Position numbers and translations under genes: made by a program. The notes below the pieces were generated by a model. The model was given only the letters and a program-made list of their open reading frames with translations. It did no database searches and was not told the origin of the DNA. Source: Oceanococcus sp964629015 (GTDB lineage Bacteria; Pseudomonadota; Gammaproteobacteria; Nevskiales; Oceanococcaceae). From it: a stretch of DNA of 64,000 nucleotides. Shown here piece by piece: positions 55,969 to 64,000 of this stretch. The stretch's first letter is position 1. Every line of letters begins with the position of its first letter. The stretch spans positions 124,001 to 188,000 of the forward strand of contig CAZVMN010000005.1 of NCBI GenBank assembly GCA_964629015.1, read 5' to 3'.

Positions 55969-56261
55969 GCAAGTCCGGAGCGGAGCTGACCCATTTGCGC
56001 CGTAGACCGAACTGGCCGCCGTTGTTGCGGCGGCTGGCTATCGTGCTGTGGTCAGGCTTTCTCGGCGCCGTGATGTTGCTGCTCGCGGTACTCATGGGCT
56101 GGGATGCATTGCAGGCGTCAACAGACGCTCCGGAATTTGGACTGCTTGGTGTGGTCTTTGCTGTGGGTTGGCTGATTTCGCTGATCACGGGTGTGATGGC
56201 CCTGTCTTTGGCCAATGAACCGCAACGTCAGATTCGCGCCGATGATGAGGTGTCATCATGA
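55965..56261 (+). CDS. Small two-TM protein inside the cco cluster
   Basis: 98 residues with two strong TM segments (about 24-46 and 60-82) and charged ends. Its start overlaps the ccoP stop and its stop overlaps the ccoG start, so it is a true member of the operon, yet I do not recognise a family. A role in oxidase assembly or stability is inferred from position alone. Confidence 0.7.
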   Translation: MSKSGAELTHLRRRPNWPPLLRRLAIVLWSGFLGAVMLLLAVLMGWDALQASTDAPEFGLLGVVFAVGWLISLITGVMALSLANEPQRQIRADDEVSS

Positions 56262-57628
56262 CTCAACCGGTTCACGAAGCACCGGTCTCGTTCTATCAGT
56301 CCGCTGAAAAAATCTATGCGCGCGGTGTTCGCGGACGTTACGCCCGGCTGCGTGTGCTGGCCGTCATTGCCTTGCTGGGACTGTTTTACGCGTTGCCCTG
56401 GTTGAGCTGGCAAGGCCAACCGCTGGTCCTGTTTGATCTGCCCGCGCGGCGTTTCCATGTGTTTGGCCTGACCCTGGTTCCGCAGGATCTGTTTTTGCTC
56501 ACGGCCCTGCTGCTAATTGCCGCGCTCACGCTGTTTTTGTTCACCACCTTGGCCGGACGGTTGTGGTGTGGTTATGCCTGCCCGCAGACCGTATGGACCG
56601 AAGCCTTCATGTGGATGGAGCGCTGGGTCGAAGGCGACCGTTTGCAGCGCCAGAAGCTTGATCGCATGCCCTGGAATGCGACCAAGCTGCGGAAAAAGCT
56701 GTCCAAGCATGCCTTGTGGATCGCGTTCGCAGCGTGGACCGGGATCACCTTCGTCGGCTTCTTTGTACCGATCAAAGTCCTTTTCGCCGATCTGGCTGCC
56801 TTTGAATTGGGTGGCTGGGCTTTGTTCTGGAGCATCTTCTACGCGGTGGCGACGTGGGGCAACGCCGGTTTTCTGCGTGAGCAGGTGTGTCGCTACATGT
56901 GCCCGTATGCGCGCTTTCAGAGTGTCATGTTCGACAAGGACACGCTGGTCATTGCGTATGACGAAGCACGCGGCGAACCGCGAAAATCCAAAGCCAAGGA
57001 TGATGTGGCTGGAGACTGCATCGATTGCACCATGTGTGTTCAGGTGTGTCCGACCGGCATCGATATTCGCAATGGTCTGCAGTACGAGTGCATCGCCTGC
57101 GCAGCCTGCGTGGATGCCTGCAATTCGGTCATGGATAAGGTCGGCAAGCCGCGTGGATTGGTGCGCTACACCAGCACCCGTCGTGACACCGAAGGGCGCT
57201 TCCATATTTTGCGACCGCGCATGATTGGCTACGCCGTGGTGTGGAGCGCCGCCTTGGTGATGTTCGCCACCGTGCTGTTGACACGCTCGCCCTTGGAGCT
57301 CGACGTGTTGCGTGATCGTCATACCTTGGGGCGAACCTTGGCTGACGGCAGCATCGAAAATATCTACACCCTCAAGATCACGAACAAGAGTGGTCAGCCT
57401 CGCGAAGTGGATATTCGCGCGGCAACAGATAGCGGCCAAGCGCTGGTTTTGAGCAGCGAGCGGGCGACGATTGCCGCCGGTCAGACGCGTTCTCTGGTGC
57501 TGTCTGCACGTCTGCCAAAGCGTGTTGGTGATCAACCAACCTTGGGTATACGTTTCGATATCACCAGCCTGGATGACAAGCCGATAGAACGCAGCGAAGA
57601 CGCCCGTTTTGTGGTGGGTATGCCATGA
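56258..57628 (+). CDS. ccoG: cbb3 biogenesis ferredoxin-like membrane protein
   Basis: 456 residues. About five TMs, conserved CGYACPQTVWTEAFMW, and two 4Fe-4S motifs within CIDCTMCVQVCP and CIACAACVDACN, then a periplasmic Ig-like C-terminal domain (FixG C). CcoG reduces copper for delivery to the oxidase. Overlaps its neighbours by ATGA. Confidence 0.94.
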   Translation: MTQPVHEAPVSFYQSAEKIYARGVRGRYARLRVLAVIALLGLFYALPWLSWQGQPLVLFDLPARRFHVFGLTLVPQDLFLLTALLLIAALTLFLFTTLAGRLWCGYACPQTVWTEAFMWMERWVEGDRLQRQKLDRMPWNATKLRKKLSKHALWIAFAAWTGITFVGFFVPIKVLFADLAAFELGGWALFWSIFYAVATWGNAGFLREQVCRYMCPYARFQSVMFDKDTLVIAYDEARGEPRKSKAKDDVAGDCIDCTMCVQVCPTGIDIRNGLQYECIACAACVDACNSVMDKVGKPRGLVRYTSTRRDTEGRFHILRPRMIGYAVVWSAALVMFATVLLTRSPLELDVLRDRHTLGRTLADGSIENIYTLKITNKSGQPREVDIRAATDSGQALVLSSERATIAAGQTRSLVLSARLPKRVGDQPTLGIRFDITSLDDKPIERSEDARFVVGMP

Positions 57629-57795
57629 GCAAAAAAAACTCGATCTGGAGTCTTGAGCTGTTGTTGGTGATCGGCATTCCGGCCGCCACGGTGGTGGCCG
57701 GTGTGATCACCGTGATCATCGCCAGCAGCAGCGGGTTTTCGGCGACGGATCAGCGCGTTGACCGTTTCGGTCAGCATGTCGAAGAGACTCCATGA
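57625..57795 (+). CDS. Short membrane protein in the ccoH position
   Basis: 56 residues (MSKKNSIWSLELLLVIGIPA...), one TM at about 10-32 and a short polar tail. It occupies the place between ccoG and ccoI where FixH/CcoH normally lies, but CcoH is around 150 residues; only an anchor-like part exists here and no further frame continues it. It may be a shortened CcoH or an unrelated small subunit. Confidence 0.7.
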   Translation: MSKKNSIWSLELLLVIGIPAATVVAGVITVIIASSSGFSATDQRVDRFGQHVEETP

Positions 57796-60014
57796 GTCAA
57801 AATTGGCAGCTATTCGACCGTGCTGAGCTGCTCGATCAGGTCAGCCAGGTGCGCCGTGATGGCCAGCGCGAAATGCTCTTGCGCGTGGAGGGATTGCGCT
57901 GCGGGGCTTGCGTCAAACGCCTGAATGTCGCCCTGCCGGACGGGGTTTTCGATGCCCGCCCGGACGTGCCTTCGGGCAGTTGCGAGTTGAGCTGGGATCC
58001 TCAACAAGTGGCCTTGTCACAAATTCTCGCCAGCATTGATGATGCCGGCTTTACCCCGGTGGTGGTGGCCGATGACAGCGACTACCAACGCGTGCGTGAA
58101 GAACGTCGCAGCGCCTTGGCCCGCATCGGCGTGGCGTTGCTGTTCGGCATGCAGGTCATGATGCTGGCCAGCGGTGAATATCTTGGCGATGTCGATGCGA
58201 CGATGCGACCACTGTTGCGTTACGCCCAATGGTTGTTGGCAACGCCGGTGGCCTTGTATGCCGGCTGGCCGTTTTTACGTGATGGCTGGCGCAGCCTGCT
58301 GGCGCGGGCGCCGACCATGGACACGCCGGTTGCGATGGCGCTGACGGGCGCGTATGTGTCCAGTGTCTACAACACCATTGCGGACACCGGACACGTGTAC
58401 TTCGATTCGGTCGCGATGTTTGTGTTGCTGCTCTCGCTGGCCCGTTTCTGGGAACAGCGGGGCCGCGCTCAAGCCGCTGACCGCCTGCGCCGATTGGCCG
58501 CCACTCAGCCGCTGAGCGCGCGTCGGGTTGATGAAAACGGCGTGCAGGATGTGGCGGCTGCTGAGTTGGTCGAAGGTGATGAAATCCTGGTTGCACCAGG
58601 GGCCTCGGTCGCGGCTGATGGTGTGCTGCTGGATACCGCGACCGAGTTCGATGAGTCGCTGCTGACCGGTGAAGCGGTGCCGCAGTCACGTGCTGTTGGT
58701 GACAACGTTTGTGCCGGCAGTGTGAATTGCGGACTGCATCCCGTGCGTATCCGGGTTGAGCGGTGCGGCGCGCAAACCACGCTGTCGCAAATCAGTCGCA
58801 TGGTCCATCGCGCCTTGGCGGCGCGGCCGCAAGTGCAAATCTGGGCGGATCGTATCGCGGGTCGGTTTGTTGCCGTGGTGATCGCCTTGGCTGCGGTTGC
58901 GTTGCTGTGGTGGTGGCCGGACCGCGAACGTGGATTCGAAGCTGCACTCGCGGTACTGGTGGTGACGTGCCCGTGTGCGCTTTCATTGGCCACACCCATG
59001 GCGCTGGCTTCTGCGATGACACGTCTGTCGCGCCAGGGCTTGCTTATGGTCCGCGCTGATGCCTTGATCAAGCTGGCCAGTGTGGATCGGGTTTGTATCG
59101 ACAAGACCGGCACCCTGACCACGCGTGAGATGCGGGTTCAGCGCGTCAGATTGTTGGCCGAGGTCAATGAGGCGGATGCCTTGGCCGCGGCCGCGGCGTT
59201 GGAAGCCGGTCTGGATCATCCGATCGCGCGGGCTTTTCGCGCCTTTGATCAACAGGATCTCCAGGCCAGCGAAGTGGTTATCGAGCCCGGGCGTGGCGTC
59301 AGCGGCCTTATTGAGGGTCGGTCCTGGACATTGCGTGCCGAAGACCCGCAATCCGCTGGACAGGACCACACCGAAGCCTTTATGCGTTGGTTTGTGCTGG
59401 GGTGCGAGGGTCAGCCGGTGGCTCATATCGCGCTGACCGAAGAGCTGCGCGAGGGTGTGCGCAACGCGGTTCGCCACTGGCATCAGAATGGTTTGAAGGT
59501 GCATCTGCTGAGCGGCGACCGGCCCAAGGCTGCGGCGGCTGTGGCGAGCTTTGTGGGCATTGATGATGTGCACAGCGCTATGACACCGGCGAGCAAGCTG
59601 GCTTATCTGCAATCCCTGCAGTCCCAGGGGCATCGGGTGTTGGCGATTGGCGACGGCGTCAATGATGGTCCGCTGCTGGCGGGGGCTGATGTGTCGGTTG
59701 GTATCGCGTCCGGGGCGGCGCTGGCGCAAGCTCATGGTGATGCGATTCTGATGAACGATGACCTGGGCAGCCTGTCGAGTTTAATCACCACTGCGCGCCG
59801 TACACGTCGCGTGGTGACCCAGAATCTGGTTTGGGCTGCGGCGTACAATCTCACCATGCTGCCGCTGGCCTTCAGCGGGGTGATTACCCCGTGGATTGCC
59901 GCGCTGGGTATGGGAGGCAGCTCGTTGTTGGTCACGCTCAACGCCATGCGCCTGTTACGCGGTGACGCTCCGCAGGCTGCGGCACAAGCGACGCTCAAGA
60001 GGGCTGTGGCATGA
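57792..60014 (+). CDS. ccoI: Copper-exporting P-type ATPase for cbb3 assembly
   Basis: 740 residues. N-terminal heavy-metal domain with RCGACVKRL (Cys37, Cys40), the transmembrane CPC motif in VVTCPCALSLATP (near 394), phosphorylation site DKTGTLT (near 436), HP motif in LDHPIARAF and GDGVNDGPLL. It exports copper to the periplasm for the oxidase rather than for resistance, judged by the operon. Confidence 0.94.
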   Translation: MSQNWQLFDRAELLDQVSQVRRDGQREMLLRVEGLRCGACVKRLNVALPDGVFDARPDVPSGSCELSWDPQQVALSQILASIDDAGFTPVVVADDSDYQRVREERRSALARIGVALLFGMQVMMLASGEYLGDVDATMRPLLRYAQWLLATPVALYAGWPFLRDGWRSLLARAPTMDTPVAMALTGAYVSSVYNTIADTGHVYFDSVAMFVLLLSLARFWEQRGRAQAADRLRRLAATQPLSARRVDENGVQDVAAAELVEGDEILVAPGASVAADGVLLDTATEFDESLLTGEAVPQSRAVGDNVCAGSVNCGLHPVRIRVERCGAQTTLSQISRMVHRALAARPQVQIWADRIAGRFVAVVIALAAVALLWWWPDRERGFEAALAVLVVTCPCALSLATPMALASAMTRLSRQGLLMVRADALIKLASVDRVCIDKTGTLTTREMRVQRVRLLAEVNEADALAAAAALEAGLDHPIARAFRAFDQQDLQASEVVIEPGRGVSGLIEGRSWTLRAEDPQSAGQDHTEAFMRWFVLGCEGQPVAHIALTEELREGVRNAVRHWHQNGLKVHLLSGDRPKAAAAVASFVGIDDVHSAMTPASKLAYLQSLQSQGHRVLAIGDGVNDGPLLAGADVSVGIASGAALAQAHGDAILMNDDLGSLSSLITTARRTRRVVTQNLVWAAAYNLTMLPLAFSGVITPWIAALGMGGSSLLVTLNAMRLLRGDAPQAAAQATLKRAVA

Positions 60015-60145
60015 ACAGTTTGTACCTGCTGATTCCGTTGTCGATTGGTTTGGTGACCTTGGCCGCCGTCGTTTTCATTGTCGCGATTCGCAAAGGTCAA
60101 TTTGACGATCTGGATCGTCAGCAGAATCGCATGCCGGACGAATGA
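60011..60145 (+). CDS. ccoS: cbb3 oxidase maturation protein
   Basis: 44 residues (MNSLYLLIPLSIGLVTLAAV...), one TM then the conserved tail AIRKGQFDDLDRQQNRMPDE, the hallmark of CcoS. Needed for cofactor insertion in the oxidase. Overlaps ccoI and the next gene. Confidence 0.92.
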   Translation: MNSLYLLIPLSIGLVTLAAVVFIVAIRKGQFDDLDRQQNRMPDE

Positions 60146-60804
60146 ACGGTGGCTTGCTGGTTCTGAGCTTGCCGGCCGCTTGGCTCATGGGGCTGGGCGC
60201 TAGCCTGCATTGCGTTCTGATGTGTCTCGGCCCGAACAGCTTGCCAGCGGTGGCGCAAGGGCGTGGTGGGCACCATGCTGCGTCGTGGCTACATGCCGGC
60301 CGCTTGTCGGGCTATGTGGTGCTCGGCGGCGTTGCCGGTTGGATGGGGACGCTGCTGCTGCGTTACCTGCCATCGGGCGACCACGCCCAATGGCTTCGTG
60401 CCGGCGTCGGTGTGGCCTTGGCGATGGCGGGCCTGTGGTTGCTGTGGCAGCGCCCTGCGCGGCGTTCCGCTGGATGTCCGATGCGGGCGCAGCACGGCCG
60501 ACAACACCACTGGTACACCCAGGGCATAGCGTGGGCGATCACGCCTTGTCCCACGCTCTACGCTATGTTGTTGGTTGCCGCGATCAGCGGTACTGCTTGG
60601 CAGGGTGCGGCTTTGATGCTGGCGTTCGGGCTGGGCACGGTGCCCATGTTGCTGGGCCAACATTGGGCTTTCATGCGCTGGTTGCCGCGTCAGGATTCGC
60701 AGCGCTGGCGGGCTGTGGGCTTTTGCCTGGCGGGCGTGTTACTGGTTGTGAGCGGGGCCATGGCCGACTTCGTACCCGGTATGTTCTGCTTCAGCCCGGC
60801 ATAA
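60142..60804 (+). CDS. TauE/SafE-like (DsbD-type) membrane protein following ccoS
   Basis: 220 residues with about six TMs. Starts GLGASLHCVLMCLGP, the paired-cysteine entry of the 'sulfite exporter TauE/SafE' or CcoS-associated DsbD-like family, and has a central WAITPCPTLYAMLLVAA. Such genes commonly end ccoGHIS operons and may move reducing power or copper. Start overlaps the ccoS stop. Confidence 0.8.
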   Translation: MNGGLLVLSLPAAWLMGLGASLHCVLMCLGPNSLPAVAQGRGGHHAASWLHAGRLSGYVVLGGVAGWMGTLLLRYLPSGDHAQWLRAGVGVALAMAGLWLLWQRPARRSAGCPMRAQHGRQHHWYTQGIAWAITPCPTLYAMLLVAAISGTAWQGAALMLAFGLGTVPMLLGQHWAFMRWLPRQDSQRWRAVGFCLAGVLLVVSGAMADFVPGMFCFSPA

Positions 60805-60832
60805 TGATCGCAGGTTTGAGTTAGGGATCGGT

Positions 60833-62062
60833 TTGACGCTCGATCAACTGGAGTGGCTGGACGCCGCCCTACTTGCAGTCAGTGCCTTGGTCGCGGTTGT
60901 GTTGTTGCGACCGAAGGTGCGCGACGCCACCTTCTGGCGCGCCACCGTCACGCCACTGGCGTCCATTATTGGCAGCGGATTTCTGGTTGCCGTGCCGCTA
61001 TTGGCCGATATTGCTGGGCGTTACGCCTTGATCGCCATGGCTTTGATCGTGGGCTTGTCACTGTGGATTGGGGTGGCCCTGCGCTACAACATTCGCAGCC
61101 AGGATCGCCCGATTCTGCAGACCAGGCCAGGGCTGCTGGCATTAGAACGTTTTTCCGATTTGGCTTTGGCCGTCGCCTACGTCATCTCAATCACGTTCTA
61201 TATTCGCTTGCTCAGCGGCTTTGTGCTCACCGGGCTGGGCGCGTACAGCCTGTTTTGGGCAGACATGGTGGCGACCGCCGTGTTGTTGTTCATCGGCGGC
61301 TACGGTTGGCGTTTCGGTCTGGGTGGTCTGGAACGATTGGAGGAGTATTCGGTCACCATCAAGCTGGCGATCATCGCCGCATTGCTGGTGGGCCTGGGTA
61401 TCTACGGCCTGGATCACTGGCAATCGGGCGTGGAGCGCTTTGGCCCCGTGCAGTTCAACGCGGACAGCTTGCGCCAACTCGCGGGCTTATTGCTGGTGGT
61501 GCAGGGCTTTGAAACCTCCAAGTATCTCGGTGAGGGCTATCCGGCGAAGCTGAGGTCACGCACCATGGCTGCTGCACAGTGGATCGCCGGGGGCATCTAC
61601 ATCGCATTCGTCGCGCTTGCTTTACCGCTGATGCCGGCTTTGGCCGGCAAGCCAGCCAGCGAAACCGCAATTATTGAGATGGCCGCCGTGGTCACGCTGA
61701 TTTTGCCGCTGATGTTGGTCGTGGCCGCCGCCATGAGTCAGTTCAGCGCCGCGATTGCCGACACCATCGGTGCCGGTGGCGTGATCGAGAGCGAAACGCG
61801 CGCGCGTTTGTCGTCGCGCCGTGGTTATCTGATCGTGACGCTACTGGCGGTGGGTTTGACCTGGAGCAGCAACATTTTCGAGGTGATCGCTTTGGCCTCG
61901 CGCGCCTTTGCTTTGTATTACCTGTTTCAGACCCTACAAAGTCTGTGGCTGAGCCTGAGTGACCGCACCTTGCGGTGGCGCCGCCTGTACACCGTGGCTT
62001 ATGCCGTGCTGGCGGGTTTGTTGCTGGCCATCGTCGTTTTCGCTGCGCCGGTCGAAGGGTAA
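60833..62062 (+). CDS. Polytopic membrane protein, possible permease
   Basis: 409 residues from a TTG start with TTAGGG upstream. About eleven TM segments. The layout, with ASIIGSGFLVAVPLLAD in TM2 and GFETSKYLGEGYP later, recalls amino-acid-permease-like transporters, but I cannot assign a family member. It is 28 bp after the SafE-like gene, so it may be read through from the cco operon. Its last 64 bp overlap the convergent CDF gene. Confidence 0.65.
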   Translation: MTLDQLEWLDAALLAVSALVAVVLLRPKVRDATFWRATVTPLASIIGSGFLVAVPLLADIAGRYALIAMALIVGLSLWIGVALRYNIRSQDRPILQTRPGLLALERFSDLALAVAYVISITFYIRLLSGFVLTGLGAYSLFWADMVATAVLLFIGGYGWRFGLGGLERLEEYSVTIKLAIIAALLVGLGIYGLDHWQSGVERFGPVQFNADSLRQLAGLLLVVQGFETSKYLGEGYPAKLRSRTMAAAQWIAGGIYIAFVALALPLMPALAGKPASETAIIEMAAVVTLILPLMLVVAAAMSQFSAAIADTIGAGGVIESETRARLSSRRGYLIVTLLAVGLTWSSNIFEVIALASRAFALYYLFQTLQSLWLSLSDRTLRWRRLYTVAYAVLAGLLLAIVVFAAPVEG

Positions 62063-62934
62063 TCCTGCGGGTCGACTGGGTCCTGGTGGATGATCACCTG
62101 CGCATCCGCACAAGCCTCGCGGACACGCACAGCAACCTTGTCACTGATGGCGTGAGCCGCTTCCAGACTTTGCCGGGCATCGAGTTCCAGATGCAGCTGA
62201 ACAAAGCGATAAGGTCCGGCGCCCCGGGTTTTCAGATCGTGTATGCCCAACACGCCCGACTCTTGCAGCGCTGCTTCAAGAATGCTCTCGCGCAGGGACT
62301 CTGGCAGCTCATGATCCATCAATTGGCCCAAGGCGCGTCGCCCCACGGTGTACGCGCTGTGCAGGACATAAAGCGCAACCAGAATCGCAGCCAGCGGGTC
62401 GACCCACCACAGAGCCGGCTGGCTGGCCAGGATCAAGGCGGCAAGCACGGCCAGGTTGCTCAGCATGTCACTGAGGTAATGCAGCGAGTCCGCCTCGACC
62501 ACCAAAGACCCGGTCTTGCGCGCAATACGGCGTTGATACAGCACCAGCGCCGCTGTGCCGACTATCGCAATCAACATGACGGCAATGCCCAGTGCAGGCT
62601 GCGGCGCCATCGGCTCATCCAGGGTGTATCGACGCGCCGCCTCCAGCAGCACGAAGACGCCGGAGCCGGTGATAAACGCAGTCTGTGCCATCGCCGCCAG
62701 CGGTTCCGCTTTGCCATGACCGAATCGATGGCCATCGTCGGCTGGCACCATGGCATAGCGAATCGCGATGAGGTTGACCACGGACGCGAGGCCATCCAGC
62801 ATCGAATCGACCAAGCTGGCGAGCAGAGCGACCGACCCGGTTTGAACAAATGCCAAGCCCTTGAGTATGGCCAGGCCAAAGGCAAACGCAGCGGCGACCC
62901 GCACCGCCATTTGCTGCGGTGAAACGGAACTCAC
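61999..62934 (-). CDS. Cation diffusion facilitator metal exporter (FieF-like)
   Basis: 311 residues from the GTG one base after the ArsR stop; a longer frame exists but would lie inside arsR. Six TMs with metal-site motifs SLVDSMLDGLAS (DxxxD) and HRFGHGKAEPL, and the TM5 pair YLSDMLSNLAV (HxxxD partly altered, with the His one residue before), then a cytoplasmic ferredoxin-like domain. It exports Zn or Fe. Coupling to arsR suggests metal- or sulphide-responsive control. Confidence 0.88.
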   Translation of the reverse strand: MSSVSPQQMAVRVAAAFAFGLAILKGLAFVQTGSVALLASLVDSMLDGLASVVNLIAIRYAMVPADDGHRFGHGKAEPLAAMAQTAFITGSGVFVLLEAARRYTLDEPMAPQPALGIAVMLIAIVGTAALVLYQRRIARKTGSLVVEADSLHYLSDMLSNLAVLAALILASQPALWWVDPLAAILVALYVLHSAYTVGRRALGQLMDHELPESLRESILEAALQESGVLGIHDLKTRGAGPYRFVQLHLELDARQSLEAAHAISDKVAVRVREACADAQVIIHQDPVDPQDYPSTGAAKTTMASNKPASTA

Positions 62935-62935
62935 G

Positions 62936-63253
62936 CTAGCAATAAGTGCGGTGGAGCACCGCAATGATGTCGGCGGCCGGGCCAGGCGCTGCGGAGTAGT
63001 AGACCGTTTGCGCATCCCGCCGCGTTTTCACCAGGCCATCGCGGCGCAGTACTGCGAGATGTTGCGACAGAGCAGATTGGGTCAGCGGAACCTGTGCGTT
63101 CAATTGCCCAACGGACATCTCGCCTTGGGCCAGCAGACACAACACCACCAAACGGTTTGCGTTGGCCAGTGCTTTGAGCAGATTGGCCGCCTCTTCGGCA
63201 TGCTCGGCCATGTCGGCGGGATTGATCTTCAGACTGTGAGCAGGCATGGGCAA
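62936..63253 (-). CDS. ArsR-family regulator with persulfide-sensor cysteine pair
   Basis: 105 residues. A winged-helix core (LNAQVPLTQSALSQHLAVLRRDGLVKTRRDAQTVYYS). The usual arsenic/metal motif ELCVC.D is absent. The only cysteines are Cys39 (VVLCLL) and the terminal Cys105 (LHRTYC), 66 apart, the same spacing as the Cys pair of BigR and SqrR, which form a disulfide or tetrasulfide when persulfide rises. It lies between trxC and the CDF gene on one strand. A pure metal sensor is the alternative. Confidence 0.87.
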   Translation of the reverse strand: MPMPAHSLKINPADMAEHAEEAANLLKALANANRLVVLCLLAQGEMSVGQLNAQVPLTQSALSQHLAVLRRDGLVKTRRDAQTVYYSAAPGPAADIIAVLHRTYC

Positions 63254-63284
63254 TGTCCGGGAAGGCAGCGAAACAGCTTAGCGC

Positions 63285-63710
63285 TCAGTTTACGCTGAGT
63301 GCGAGTTGTTGGAGTTGGGCCGCGCCGATCAAACCGGCTTGGTCGGCGCGGACCTGCCCGTCACGGAACACTGCAAAGTAGGGGATGCTGCGCACACCGA
63401 ACTGAGCGGCGAGGGCTTGTTCCTGCTCGGTGTTCACTTTGATGACCAAGGCTTGTCCGGCCATGGCCTGAGCGGCCTTATCCAACTCGGGTGCGGCCAT
63501 TTTGCAGGGGCCGCACCAAGGCGCCCAGAAGTCGACCAGGACGGGGACTTTGGCCGCAGCGATGATTTCGGCGAATTGCGCTGCGTTGACGTCCAGTGGC
63601 GCGTTCATCGGGCCTAATGATTGTTTGCAGGCGCCGCAGCGACCGTTGTCGGCAAGATGAGCGGCAGGTATACGGTTTTTGGCGGCGCAGTGGGGACAGT
63701 GGTGGATCAT
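63285..63710 (-). CDS. trxC: Thioredoxin 2
   Basis: 141 residues. N-terminal zinc ribbon with CPHC (Cys5, Cys8) and CGAC (Cys25, Cys28), then a thioredoxin fold with the active site WAPWCGPCK (Cys66, Cys69) and cis-Pro region VRSIPYF. It reduces disulfides and persulfides in the cytoplasm. Its ATG overlaps the stop of the methyltransferase-like gene (ATGA). Confidence 0.95.
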   Translation of the reverse strand: MIHHCPHCAAKNRIPAAHLADNGRCGACKQSLGPMNAPLDVNAAQFAEIIAAAKVPVLVDFWAPWCGPCKMAAPELDKAAQAMAGQALVIKVNTEQEQALAAQFGVRSIPYFAVFRDGQVRADQAGLIGAAQLQQLALSVN

Positions 63711-64000
63711 GGCTGGGCCTCGTCAGGTGTTTTGAGGGCGTGGGGTTTTCGTGCGATCAGGTCGATCAGCGCGGACATGCCGGAATGTGCAGTGCCTTCC
63801 TCGATGTGTTCGTCGTAAGCGCGCAGATGCTGGATATCAAAGTCGTGGAAAGCTTGGCGGAGCAACTGTTCGGTGTACATATGCTCGCGCTGCGCTGGGC
63901 CTCCGGTGGCGTAATCGACTTGCTCCGGACGGTAGCCGTGCACCAGCGCCAATCCGCCGGGTTTCAATGCAGCTTTGATGCCATCAAAAATCGCCGCGCG
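63707..64000 (-). CDS. Class I SAM-dependent methyltransferase, C-terminal part (cut by window edge)
   Basis: 97 residues are visible; the gene begins beyond the right edge. IFDGIKAALKPGGLALVHGYRPEQ is the motif-III strand of class I methyltransferases, followed by a typical FHDFDIQHLRAYDEHIEEG strand and C-terminal helix. Substrate unknown; similar proteins near thioredoxin are often thiol- or metal-related, but this is not shown here. The stop overlaps trxC. Confidence 0.72.
   Translation of the reverse strand, partial: RAAIFDGIKAALKPGGLALVHGYRPEQVDYATGGPAQREHMYTEQLLRQAFHDFDIQHLRAYDEHIEEGTAHSGMSALIDLIARKPHALKTPDEAQP

Noticed and set aside
63966..63978. TTGAT-GCC-ATCAA resembling an FNR box
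   Set aside because: Spacer is three instead of four and it lies inside a coding region.

Overview
The window reads as chromosomal DNA of a GC-rich gammaproteobacterium that probably respires with oxygen at low tension. This rests on a complete cbb3 oxidase locus of gammaproteobacterial layout, an FNR/ANR-type regulator with the four iron-sulphur cysteines, FNR boxes, many lipoproteins and outer-membrane proteins, and a LuxR/acyl-CoA-ligase/DUF1302/DUF1329 group of the kind I recall from Pseudomonas. Lineage below class level is a guess (an environmental, possibly marine, relative of Nevskiales or Oceanococcus). No rRNA, tRNA, CRISPR array, prophage or insertion sequence was seen. Genes are packed tightly and stop/start overlaps of the ATGA type are very common.

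Region 1 (1-12000) is a set of envelope and exported proteins: a cut sulfatase gene, two divergent parvulin-type prolyl isomerases, a TPR lipoprotein, a seven-repeat FG-GAP/ASPIC protein, a GEVED protein with a long Pro-Thr linker followed by a tiny lipoprotein, a lipoprotein alpha/beta hydrolase, and an Old Yellow Enzyme reductase. Region 2 (12100-17864) is a czc-type heavy-metal efflux operon preceded by a small His/Cys-rich exported protein. Region 3 (17950-30300) is a lipid-type trafficking locus: MMPL/RND exporter, DUF1329, DUF1302 barrel, YCF48 protein, a MalT/LuxR regulator and an acyl-CoA ligase. The first and last genes share an almost identical 21-bp upstream box, which looks like the regulator's operator.

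Region 4 (30600-37800) holds a four-gene coupled operon (TolC protein; a PqqD-like/M50-like/HlyD fusion whose protease motif is lost; a propeller-like protein; a sulfotransferase) facing a hexapeptide acyltransferase that has a 28-codon coupled ORF in front. This is the best candidate for an undescribed export or modification system. Region 5 (37800-41600) has a small oxidoreductase-like protein, a Tat-exported PhoD phosphatase, a fatty-acid hydroxylase with its GntR regulator, and a potassium channel.

Region 6 (41600-47023) is a low-oxygen and stress regulatory block: universal stress protein behind FNR boxes, a PAS protein with degenerate GGDEF, a FixL/FixJ-like pair, FNR, and a persulfide-dioxygenase-like hydrolase. 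Region 7 (47024-51343) is a HlyD/FtsX/ATPase export system. Region 8 (51373-60804) is hemN divergent from ccoNOQP-ccoGHIS-safE with one FNR box between them. Region 9 (60833-64000) has a membrane permease-like protein and, on the other strand, a coupled run of methyltransferase (cut), thioredoxin 2, an ArsR protein with the cysteine pair of persulfide sensors, and a CDF metal exporter.
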